Assembly (NCBI GenBank): GCA_009785545.1
Contig: WQWD01000172.1
Coordinates: 1-5,588, forward strand
DNA length: 5,588 nucleotides
From: Treponema sp.
Lineage (GTDB): Bacteria; Spirochaetota; Spirochaetia; Treponematales; Breznakiellaceae
Direction of reading: 5' to 3'
The notes beneath the pieces were generated by a model. It was not told where the DNA came from. It did no database searches and worked only from the letters and a program-made list of their open reading frames with translations. This document shows positions 1 to 5,588 of the stretch, piece by piece (the stretch's first letter is position 1; each line of letters opens with the position of its first letter). The position numbers and the translations under genes are program-made.

Positions 1-1499
1 CAAACGAGCTTTCGGATATACTCGCCGTCATTGAAATAACAGCCATGAACGCCGTAAGAGGTCTTTTTGCCGATGCTTTTGGCGAGTATACTGTGCAGGC
101 TGAACCGAATAGGGAATTGGCAATTAACCTTGTATTTGGCGAGGCTTATGACCGCCAAATAAGCCAGATTAATGCCCCAATGGAAGAATTTCAGTCGATG
201 GTTGACGCCCGTACGAGCAGAATGGTTGAGGAAGCGTTGGCCGGTCAATTTCTTGCGCAAGTTATTTCTTTTATTGCTCTTGCATTGGTTCTTATTTTCT
301 CTGTGTTTAATTTGGCGTTTAATATGTTTTTTGTTCTGCGTCCCCTCGAAACAGTTACAAACGGGATTAAAACAGTTGTAGCTGACGGCAAGATGCATTT
401 GGGCAGGCGTATAACGCTCAAGGCAAAAAATGAAATCAGTGAGTTGGCGGATTTCTTCAATAAAACTTTTGAAAGTATCGGCGGCCTTGTCAAAACGATA
501 AAAAACAAGTCTGAAGAACTTACAAGTGTTGGCTCGGAGCTTTCGTCTAACACAGTTGAAACTGCGGCCACGATGAATCAGATTGCAGGCAATGTCAGCA
601 ACGTTAAAGATCGAGTTATGAACCAGAGTGCCAGTGTTACAGAAACTCATTCAACGATGGAACAGCTTACGGCAAACATCAAAAAGCTGGGGAATCATGT
701 TACTTCTCAAGGTTCGCATGTATCCAATGTTTCTTCTGCAATTGAACAAATGGTCGCTAACATTCGGTCGGTAACAGATACGCTGCTTATGAATGAGACA
801 AACGTAAAAATACTTATGGAAAGCTCCGACATTGGACGTTCCGGGCTGCAGGGTGTGGTACAGGAAATACAGGAAATTGCCCGCGAGTCCGAAGGGCTTT
901 TGGAGATTAACTCTGTTATGCAAAACATAGCCAGTCAAACCAATCTGCTTTCCATGAATGCGGCGATAGAGGCAGCGCACGCTGGAGAGGCGGGCAGGGG
1001 CTTCGCTGTAGTTGCCGATGAAATCCGCAAGCTTGCCGAAAACTCTGGTACGCAATCTAAAACAATCGGAGTAGTCCTGAAGAAGATGAAAGACTACATC
1101 GACAACATAGCCCGTTCAACAGAAAATGTATTAAAGAAATTCGAAGCCATCGATGAAAGTATCAGGACAGTTGCCGAGCAGGAGGAAAATATCCGCAATG
1201 CGATGGAAGAACAACAGTCGGGCAGCAAACAGGTACTTGAGGGAGTTGGCAGTGTTGTTGAAATTACCCATCAGGTAACAGTCGGAACTGATGAAATGCT
1301 TGAAGGGGCAAACGAAGTAATTAAAGAAAGCCAAAACCTCGAAAAGACAACACAGGATATTACGTTAAGCATGAACGAAATGGCCAATGGCACAGATCAG
1401 ATCAAAGGCGCAGTAAATCAGATCAATGAGATAAGCGTAATAAACCGTGACGGCATAAAAGCTTTGATGGAAGAGGTTTCACGGTTTACTACAGATTGA
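1..1499 (+). CDS. Methyl-accepting chemotaxis protein, 5'-truncated by the window edge
   Basis: This is a transmembrane chemoreceptor that would control the CheA kinase through CheW. The reading frame is open to the left edge (first full codon at base 3), so the ATG at 45 is probably internal and the N-terminal membrane segment and most of the sensory region lie outside. What is visible: the end of the sensory region (to about 250), a hydrophobic membrane helix (about 255-340), a HAMP domain starting at RPLETV (about 340-495), then a long heptad-rich signalling domain. The hairpin tip is at 906-1046, with QTNLLSMNAAIEAAHAGE followed by GRGFAVVADEIRKLAENS, the region that contacts CheA and CheW. 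Glu/Gln-rich stretches such as EQEENIRNAMEEQQ (about 1170-1215) are possible methylation sites. The protein ends in SRFTTD, with no NWETF-type CheR/CheB docking pentapeptide. The family call is certain. The ligand cannot be inferred because the sensory domain is mostly missing. The tip variant points to a spirochaete. Confidence 0.95.
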   Translation, partial: NELSDILAVIEITAMNAVRGLFADAFGEYTVQAEPNRELAINLVFGEAYDRQISQINAPMEEFQSMVDARTSRMVEEALAGQFLAQVISFIALALVLIFSVFNLAFNMFFVLRPLETVTNGIKTVVADGKMHLGRRITLKAKNEISELADFFNKTFESIGGLVKTIKNKSEELTSVGSELSSNTVETAATMNQIAGNVSNVKDRVMNQSASVTETHSTMEQLTANIKKLGNHVTSQGSHVSNVSSAIEQMVANIRSVTDTLLMNETNVKILMESSDIGRSGLQGVVQEIQEIARESEGLLEINSVMQNIASQTNLLSMNAAIEAAHAGEAGRGFAVVADEIRKLAENSGTQSKTIGVVLKKMKDYIDNIARSTENVLKKFEAIDESIRTVAEQEENIRNAMEEQQSGSKQVLEGVGSVVEITHQVTVGTDEMLEGANEVIKESQNLEKTTQDITLSMNEMANGTDQIKGAVNQINEISVINRDGIKALMEEVSRFTTD

Positions 1500-1500
1500 C

Positions 1501-1528
1501 TTGTTCGGAAACTGAAGTTTCCAAACAA
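1501..1528. terminator. Hairpin between convergent genes, possible bidirectional terminator
   Basis: TTGTT (1501-1505), one unpaired base, then GGAAAC (1507-1512) pair with GTTTCC (1517-1522), one unpaired base and AACAA (1524-1528) around a TGAA loop. That gives 11 base pairs interrupted by a single C/A mismatch. It begins two bases after the chemoreceptor stop and lies 14 bases from the stop of the convergent exporter gene, a typical place for a shared terminator. Neither strand has a clear run of T after the stem, so intrinsic termination is not assured. The hairpin could instead act as an mRNA 3'-end stabiliser. Confidence 0.5.
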
Positions 1529-1542
1529 CTCTATTAAACTGT

Positions 1543-2814
1543 TCAAAGTTTTGAGCTGGGCATCAATTTAAAGAGCGCAGAAATTATGGCAATGCCTGCC
1601 ACCATGAACAGGAGTTCCGCTACGGTTTTGTTGCCGGTTACCAGAGCCTGCGGAACATTGTCTTGGAGAATCAGTGTTGCTGTTTTGTATATCCCCGCAC
1701 CGGGAACCAGCGGATATACGCCGATTATCAAAAATAATGTTGAAGGGACTTTTAATACCCGTGCCGCTGTTTCCGAAAGTGCGGCTAACGTTAATGCTGC
1801 CATAAAAACGCCGGTGGTTGTGGCGGCAAAAAGAATAAAAACAGCGTAAACGATTCCTCCGATTAAGGCTCCTGTTACCGCTATTTTAAGTTTTGCGAAT
1901 AACATCAAACCTGCACCGAACGAAACCAATAAGGCAAACACTGCATACGGCAATTCTGTAGTTGTGATAGTATCCGCCAGCATTGCCATTGGCGCTTCTC
2001 CCAAAAATGCAATGAGTATCAGACCTAAAGTTGTGCCAAGCGCCAATCCAACAGCCGCCAAGGTTGCTTCGACACCACGCACTACGCCAGAAGTTAAATC
2101 GCCGTTGACTGTGTCACGTATGGCGATCATCATTGCTACACCCGGGAAGAGCGGCAGCATTGCGCCAAACAAAATTCTTTCGATTGAACTGTAAAAAATG
2201 AACGACGCTCCCATTGATGCAATCACGGCGGTTAGAAATCCGCTTGCGATATACGCAACAAACACAAGAGAGGCTGAGCGTTTTACAAACACCCAAACAG
2301 TTTGAACGACAAGACAACTGAAAAAAGCAACGATTGCTTCTGGCACGCTGCCGCCAATCATCAATACAAACATAGCGGAAAGAAACAATGCAGTTGTAAA
2401 AATCCTGATTGTTTTGCCGCCAATTGCCGCAGAATCGAGCGCACGCAGTTTGGCTGCCGCTTCATCAAGACCCAGTTTGCCTTCGGAGACATTTCGGACA
2501 ACATCGTTTATCCGTGCAAGTTTATTTAAATTGACACCGCGCCTTCGAATACGTTTGACTGCGGTGTAGTGTTTGCCGTCATAAATGCCCAGTGTTAATT
2601 GTGTTCCAAGCGCAATTACGTTGATTTTGCTTGAATCGTCTAGGGCATAAAACATATTTACTATTGATGTTTCTACCTGATAGGTTTCCGCTCCGTTTTC
2701 AAGCAGCATTTCTCCCGTAAACATTAAAAATTCGGTTAAACTTGCGGTATTCGAATTATGTTTTAAATCAGGTTTTTCAAAAATTTCACTCATACAACTT
2801 TTATATTTTAGCAT
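1543..2814 (-). CDS. Threonine/serine exporter family protein (fused YjjP-YjjB type)
   Basis: This is an inner-membrane exporter of the ThrE family. Corynebacterium ThrE exports threonine and serine; the split E. coli pair YjjP/YjjB has been linked to succinate export, so the substrate here is open. Numbering from the outermost ATG (423 residues), a soluble N-terminal part (about 20-130) carries the family motif GAETYQVE (41-48). About ten hydrophobic segments follow from residue 136 to 417. PLFPGVAM (221-228), D234 and GDLTSG (238-243) are typical of the YjjP-like half (DUF1212), and YPLVPGAGIY (367-376) of the YjjB-like half (DUF3815). Both halves are therefore on one chain, as in Corynebacterium. 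The start is uncertain. The ATG at 2814 lies inside an AT-rich repeat and has no Shine-Dalgarno sequence. The ATG at 2793 (protein beginning MSEIFEK) has only a weak AAAAG upstream, but I find it more plausible. The gene is transcribed alone and diverges from the small Cys-rich gene. Confidence 0.9.
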   Translation of the reverse strand: MLKYKSCMSEIFEKPDLKHNSNTASLTEFLMFTGEMLLENGAETYQVETSIVNMFYALDDSSKINVIALGTQLTLGIYDGKHYTAVKRIRRRGVNLNKLARINDVVRNVSEGKLGLDEAAAKLRALDSAAIGGKTIRIFTTALFLSAMFVLMIGGSVPEAIVAFFSCLVVQTVWVFVKRSASLVFVAYIASGFLTAVIASMGASFIFYSSIERILFGAMLPLFPGVAMMIAIRDTVNGDLTSGVVRGVEATLAAVGLALGTTLGLILIAFLGEAPMAMLADTITTTELPYAVFALLVSFGAGLMLFAKLKIAVTGALIGGIVYAVFILFAATTTGVFMAALTLAALSETAARVLKVPSTLFLIIGVYPLVPGAGIYKTATLILQDNVPQALVTGNKTVAELLFMVAGIAIISALFKLMPSSKL

Positions 2815-2830
2815 ATTTTAGTATATTTAA
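2801..2830. repeat. Three tandem AT-rich decamers in a divergent start region
   Basis: Three consecutive 10-bp units, TTATATTTTA, GCATATTTTA and GTATATTTAA, share the core ATATTT. They lie between (or overlap) the starts of the - strand exporter and the + strand small protein. Read on the - strand they give TATACT and TATGCT, resembling -10 boxes. The + strand also offers TATATT. The one-helical-turn spacing of the A/T runs could bend the DNA. I see no convincing -35 partner at normal spacing for either direction, so a promoter role is inference from position and composition. Confidence 0.45.
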
Positions 2831-2833
2831 TAA

Positions 2834-3043
2834 ATGGGTGATTCATATTCCAACGCTCTTGATACACCTTCCAGAGCGCCAAATTGTCTTAAATGCGTTC
2901 ATTTTAAAATAACATGGGACACACACTTTCCGAATAGCTGCAATGTTTTTGCCATCAAGTGCGCTGTTTTACCTTCACAGGAAGTATTCCGTGTCACTAA
3001 AGCGCACTGTCCGTCGTTCCGCCAAAAAGAGGGTTTAAAGTAA
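2834..3043 (+). CDS. Small cysteine-rich protein of unknown function (putative metal-binding)
   Basis: This is a 69-residue protein that I cannot assign a function. It has five cysteines: a CLKC pair at 18-21, then C36, C43 and C59, plus H23. Conserved-looking wording around them is HFKITWD (23-29), P33, LPSQEVF (46-52) and CPSF (59-62). From memory, short proteins with the same order (CxxC, TWD, P..C, PS, C..F) occur in various bacteria as hypothetical proteins, sometimes labelled uracil-DNA glycosylase without support. Nothing here resembles a glycosylase catalytic site. The spacing suits a small zinc- or iron-sulphur-binding fold, but this is inference. There is no signal peptide or membrane segment, so it is probably cytoplasmic. 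The start is forced: an in-frame TAA directly precedes the ATG and there is no other in-frame start near the N-terminus. No Shine-Dalgarno sequence is visible. The gene stands alone, divergent from the exporter gene and convergent with pfkA, with 32 bases between stops. The Cys pattern makes a real gene likely. Confidence 0.75.
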   Translation: MGDSYSNALDTPSRAPNCLKCVHFKITWDTHFPNSCNVFAIKCAVLPSQEVFRVTKAHCPSFRQKEGLK

Positions 3044-3075
3044 ACTCTACTGGTTACTAAATATTGAAGCTGTGA

Positions 3076-4161
3076 TTATTCGCCCATACAAGTGCCGACT
3101 GCTTTGGCGGAATCAATCATAAAATGATCGGTGGGTACGTGCCTTACTTTTCCTTCGGGAATGCTCAAATCGACAGACCCGATGTCATTTCCAAGCAGGG
3201 CAACCATGCGGCCGTATTTGCCGTTTGCCATAATATCTGCCGCGGCAGTACCAAGACTGGTCGCAAGAACCCGATCGGAAGCGCTTGGAATTCCGCCGCG
3301 TTGCACATAACCCAAAACAGTGGCTCGAGTTTCCAAGCCTGTTCTTTCTTCGATTTCCTGAGCAATGCGATAACCTGCTGACAAGCCAATTTCCTGTCTG
3401 TACCTTTTTCGATCTTTTTTGTCCATTCCCGCTTCTTCGATTGACATTGCGCCTTCGGCAACAACAACAATCGAAAAATTTTTTCCGCTTTTTGATCGTT
3501 TTTCAAGATGATGGGCAATGGCTTTTATGTCGTACGGAATCTCGGGGATTAGGATTACATCGCCGCCGCCTGCGACTCCGGCATAAAGCGCAAGCCAGCC
3601 TGCTTTGTGTCCCATCAATTCTACAACGATAACACGACTGTGGCTTTCTGCTGTTGTGTGCAGGCGATCGATTGCCTCTGTGCCGATAGCCAGAGCGGAA
3701 TGAAACCCAAAAGTTCTGTCTGTGCCAAAAATATCGTTATCAATTGTTTTGGGAAGCCCGACCACGTTTAGCCCTTCACGGGAAAGCCTGTAACCTGTGG
3801 TGTTGGTTCCGTTCCCTCCAAGCACGACAAGGCAATCCAGCTCCAGTTTTGAATAGGTCTCGATAATCGCCGAAACTTTTTCATTGACTGGTTCAGCTTT
3901 TTCGGTAGGGCCAAAGGGTTTTTCCCTGCTTGAACCGAGAATGGTTCCCCCACGTGTCAAAATGCCAGAAAAATCTTCGGGTTTTAGCACTTTTACATCT
4001 TCGTCGATAAGACCACGAAACCCGTTTTTTATACCGATAATTTCCATTCCGTAACGATCATGAGCCGCTCGGCAAACTCCCCGAATTGCGGCATTTAAAC
4101 CCGGGCAATCGCCCCCTGCCGTCAAGATACCGAAACGCCTTGTTATGCTGTGAATAGCCAT
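3076..4161 (-). CDS. pfkA: 6-phosphofructokinase, PfkA superfamily
   Basis: This enzyme phosphorylates fructose 6-phosphate to fructose 1,6-bisphosphate in the cytoplasm, the committed step of glycolysis. It has 361 residues against about 320 in E. coli PfkA. Motifs in order: GGDCPGLNAAIR (16-27), the donor-site GGTILGSSR (71-79), GGNGT (115-119), the catalytic PKTIDND (137-143, D141 being the likely base), SHSR (173-176), MGHKAGW (183-189), PEIPY, and a C-terminal LGYVQRGG. The GGDCPG and PKTIDND wording places it with the actinobacterial/clostridial-type short enzymes rather than the E. coli type. Glycine at 118 (E. coli G104) favours ATP, since PPi enzymes usually have Asp there. Lysine at 138 (E. 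coli G124) is shared with PPi and mixed-specificity enzymes. N117 replaces the Mg-binding Asp103, and Tyr replaces His249. ATP use is the better guess, but PPi is not excluded. The gene follows mazG by 30 bases and is the last visible gene of the operon. Its only candidate ribosome site is a GGGG 11 bases upstream. Confidence 0.93.
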   Translation of the reverse strand: MAIHSITRRFGILTAGGDCPGLNAAIRGVCRAAHDRYGMEIIGIKNGFRGLIDEDVKVLKPEDFSGILTRGGTILGSSREKPFGPTEKAEPVNEKVSAIIETYSKLELDCLVVLGGNGTNTTGYRLSREGLNVVGLPKTIDNDIFGTDRTFGFHSALAIGTEAIDRLHTTAESHSRVIVVELMGHKAGWLALYAGVAGGGDVILIPEIPYDIKAIAHHLEKRSKSGKNFSIVVVAEGAMSIEEAGMDKKDRKRYRQEIGLSAGYRIAQEIEERTGLETRATVLGYVQRGGIPSASDRVLATSLGTAAADIMANGKYGRMVALLGNDIGSVDLSIPEGKVRHVPTDHFMIDSAKAVGTCMGE

Positions 4162-4191
4162 TTTTGTTTATACCCCGGAATTAAGGAATTT

Positions 4192-4974
4192 TCAAGATGG
4201 TGAAGCAAAGCCCTTTGCCTCGTTCCAGAAACCTTCCATGATGTCAAGATTTTCTTTTGTCATTGTGTTGTTTGTCTCTTTCATTTTGGTTTCTACATAT
4301 TTAAATCGTTTTATAAATTTGGTGTTAGTTTGATGGAGAGCCACAGAAGGGTCAACCTTTACAAAGCGGCAAAGATTAATCACTGAAAAAAGGAGGTCTC
4401 CCAATTCTTCTTCGATTTGGCTGCCGCTTTTGACGGCTTCTTGCACTTCATCAAGTTCTTCGTGAATTTTGGCGATTACCCCTCCTGTGTCGTTCCAATC
4501 AAAGCCAACTTTTGCCGCTTTTTTTTGGAGGGCGTAAGAGCGATCCATCGGAGGGAACCCTGAGCTAACTTCATCGAGTATCGAATCTTTGGGTTTGCGC
4601 CCTTCTTGTATTTTGATCGCCGCCCAATTATCAAGGATTTCTGCGGAGTCTTTTACTTTTATGTCGCCAAAAACATGAGGATGACGGCGGATTAATTTTT
4701 CGTTGACTTTTGTCAGTGCGTCAGTAACTGTAAGTTTACCTTCTTGCTCGTACATATAAGCCATCATGGTTGCCACCAGATATATGTCTCCCAGCTCTTC
4801 GGTAATGTGGGCGGGATCGTTTTCATCGATTGCTTCGATACATTCGTAGGTTTCTTCGATTAAGTTGCCTCTAATCGAAGATGGGGTTTGTTCTCTGTCC
4901 CATTTACAGCCTTCGGGGCTGCGAAGTTTTGCGATGGTGTCGTATAACGCTTTAAACGCTTCACTTGTTGTCAT
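4192..4974 (-). CDS. mazG: Nucleoside triphosphate pyrophosphohydrolase MazG
   Basis: This is a cytoplasmic house-cleaning enzyme that hydrolyses (d)NTPs to NMP and pyrophosphate; in E. coli it also affects ppGpp levels. At 260 residues it is the full two-domain length of E. coli MazG (263). The N-terminal signature LRSPEGCKWDREQT (17-30) is followed by the first metal-binding set EE..E (E40, E41, E44) and EELGD (E60, D63), then KLIRRHPHVFG (93-103). The linker is SILDEVSSGFPPMDRSYALQ (131-150), followed by KKAAKVGFDW (151-160). The second metal set is EE..E (E172, E173, E176) and EELGD (E190, D193). Both acidic sets are intact, so both domains keep their metal ligands; in E. coli the C-terminal domain is the active one. 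The start at 4974 is supported by GGAG with a 5-base spacer. The gene lies 52 bases downstream of pth and 30 bases upstream of pfkA, on the same strand. Confidence 0.96.
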   Translation of the reverse strand: MTTSEAFKALYDTIAKLRSPEGCKWDREQTPSSIRGNLIEETYECIEAIDENDPAHITEELGDIYLVATMMAYMYEQEGKLTVTDALTKVNEKLIRRHPHVFGDIKVKDSAEILDNWAAIKIQEGRKPKDSILDEVSSGFPPMDRSYALQKKAAKVGFDWNDTGGVIAKIHEELDEVQEAVKSGSQIEEELGDLLFSVINLCRFVKVDPSVALHQTNTKFIKRFKYVETKMKETNNTMTKENLDIMEGFWNEAKGFASPS

Positions 4975-4979
4975 TGGTT

Positions 4980-4984
4980 CTCCG
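4980..4984 (-). promoter_or_regulatory. Ribosome binding site of mazG
   Basis: On the - strand CGGAG precedes the mazG ATG by five bases. It is the only good Shine-Dalgarno sequence among the gene starts visible in this window, and it fixes the mazG start. Confidence 0.7.
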
Positions 4985-5009
4985 TAGTATCAATTTTTTT
5001 AAGGACTAT

Positions 5010-5038
5010 ATAGTCAATTAATTTTATTAATTGACTAT
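5010..5038 (-). other. Perfect 12-bp inverted repeat across the pth stop codon
   Basis: ATAGTCAATTAA (5010-5021) and TTAATTGACTAT (5027-5038) are perfect inverse complements around a 5-base loop. The pth stop codon and its last three codons form one arm. A third copy of the half-site (5004-5009) makes GACTATATAGTC (5004-5015), itself a perfect 12-bp palindrome. In the pth-mazG transcript the stem is AU-rich and followed by an A run rather than a U run, so a standard intrinsic terminator is unlikely. It may be an mRNA processing or stability element, or a protein-binding site. Confidence 0.55.
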
Positions 5039-5588
5039 TTCCGATTGTAAATACTTAAGGTGTATATTTTTCTTTTTCCATTCACCAAGAAGTCCTTCTG
5101 GTTCTTGCGAAAAAGTTTTCATTAAAAGATCAGCGCCCGCTTCAAGTGTTGAGGTAAGCAGCTCGTGTTCGGCTTTGAAAAAATCTGACAGCACCCATTC
5201 GCTGATACCTTCGCCGCTTCCCGGAGGGCCGCCTTCGCCCGGCAGTCTGGAATCAGGGCGGCCAATGCCAAGACGTAAACGCCAGAAGTCGGCGCTGCCA
5301 AAGCTGTCTTTCATTGAACGAAGCCCGTTGTGACCGCCAAGCCCTCCTGCATATTTTAAGGAAATACAGCCCAGAGGCAGTTCCAATTCGTCATGGACTA
5401 CGATTATCTCATCAATTTTTATCTTGAAAAATGATGAGGCTGCCTGAACAGATACTCCTGAAAGATTCATATATGTTTCCGGCATAAGAAAATGGCAGCC
5501 GTCATAAAAAGCAAAAAGCCCTTTATATTTTTTTTGCCATGCAAGGGATGAGTAAAATGGCAATGCCTGTGCAAGCAACCGCCCAACA
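5027..5588 (-). CDS. pth: Peptidyl-tRNA hydrolase, 5' end outside the window
   Basis: The enzyme releases tRNA from peptidyl-tRNAs that drop off the ribosome, and is essential in most bacteria. Motifs in reading order: LMPETYMNLSG (equivalent to E. coli residues around N68 and M67), VVHDELELP (Asp93 of the catalytic centre), and GGHNGLRS (N114) followed by DFWRLRLGIGRP. The frame stays open to the right edge with codons reading VGRLLAQALP. About 25-35 N-terminal residues are therefore missing, including the GNPG segment and catalytic His20. The TTG at 5578 is internal, not the start. The loop after GIGRP is longer than usual: 20 residues precede WVLSDF-type VL, against 9 in E. coli, and it contains the Gly/Pro-rich stretch PGEGGPPGSGEG. 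The C-terminus ends in QSEIVN. It is the first visible gene of the pth-mazG-pfkA run. The promoter is outside the window. Confidence 0.94.
   Translation of the reverse strand, partial: VGRLLAQALPFYSSLAWQKKYKGLFAFYDGCHFLMPETYMNLSGVSVQAASSFFKIKIDEIIVVHDELELPLGCISLKYAGGLGGHNGLRSMKDSFGSADFWRLRLGIGRPDSRLPGEGGPPGSGEGISEWVLSDFFKAEHELLTSTLEAGADLLMKTFSQEPEGLLGEWKKKNIHLKYLQSEIVN

Noticed and set aside
651..1055. Open frame of 134 codons on the - strand opposite the chemoreceptor
   Set aside because: It is fully antisense to a well-supported gene, with no recognisable domain. It is a shadow of coding bias.
3036..3062. Possible terminator between the small Cys gene and pfkA
   Set aside because: Only a 5-bp pairing (AGTAA with TTACT) across a 10-base loop is visible, with no T run. 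It is too weak to call.
3285..3632. Open frame of 115 codons on the + strand opposite pfkA
   Set aside because: It overlaps conserved pfkA motifs entirely, and its composition is not protein-like (Leu/Phe/Arg-rich). No ribosome site is visible.
4177..4190. GGAATTAAGGAATT direct repeat between mazG and pfkA
   Set aside because: This is a short 1.75-copy repeat in AT-rich DNA, with no pairing or spacing that suggests a function.
4985..5017. Possible internal promoter for mazG (TTGACT, later GATACT on the - strand)
   Set aside because: The two boxes are 20 bases apart, too far for a normal promoter. The -35-like box is better explained as part of the inverted repeat.
5031..5333. Open frame of 100 codons on the + strand opposite pth
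   Set aside because: It is antisense to conserved Pth motifs, and its Ser/Pro-rich wording simply mirrors the Gly/Pro loop of Pth.
5576..5578. TTG as the start codon of pth
   Set aside because: The frame continues upstream with family-like codons, and the catalytic N-terminal segment would be missing. The true start lies outside the window.

Overview
The window looks like ordinary chromosomal DNA from a spirochaete, probably a Treponema relative of moderate GC. The main clue is the chemoreceptor at the left edge. Its signalling tip carries the QTNLLSMNAAIEAAHAGE variant (SMN and AAH instead of the enteric ALN and AAR), and its flanking coiled-coil wording is what I associate with treponemal receptors. 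This placement comes from protein wording recalled from memory, not from a search.

Layout, left to right. (1) On the + strand, from the left edge to 1499, is the 3' part of a methyl-accepting chemotaxis protein: the end of its sensory region, a membrane segment, a HAMP domain and the cytoplasmic signalling domain. (2) The short convergent gap 1500-1542 holds a strong hairpin. (3) On the - strand, 1543-2814, is a single-chain ThrE/YjjP-YjjB type exporter. (4) Diverging from it at 2834-3043 (+) is a 69-residue cysteine-rich protein with no assigned function. The two start codons are only 19 to 40 bases apart, and the gap contains an AT-rich decamer repeated three times. (5) From 5588 down to 3076, on the - strand, three closely spaced genes form a likely operon in the order pth (5' end outside the window), mazG, pfkA.

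The operon links peptidyl-tRNA recycling, hydrolysis of non-canonical nucleoside triphosphates, and the committed step of glycolysis. The pth-mazG junction carries a perfect 12-bp inverted repeat that includes the pth stop codon. The chemoreceptor and exporter are separate transcription units with no obvious functional link to the operon.

I found no mobile element, CRISPR array, tRNA, rRNA or defence module. No stretch over 300 bases lacks a gene. I see no clear evidence of a new multi-gene system. The points most worth a second look are the small Cys protein with its compressed divergent start region, the motif combination in the phosphofructokinase, the Gly/Pro-rich insertion in peptidyl-tRNA hydrolase, and the pth-mazG hairpin.
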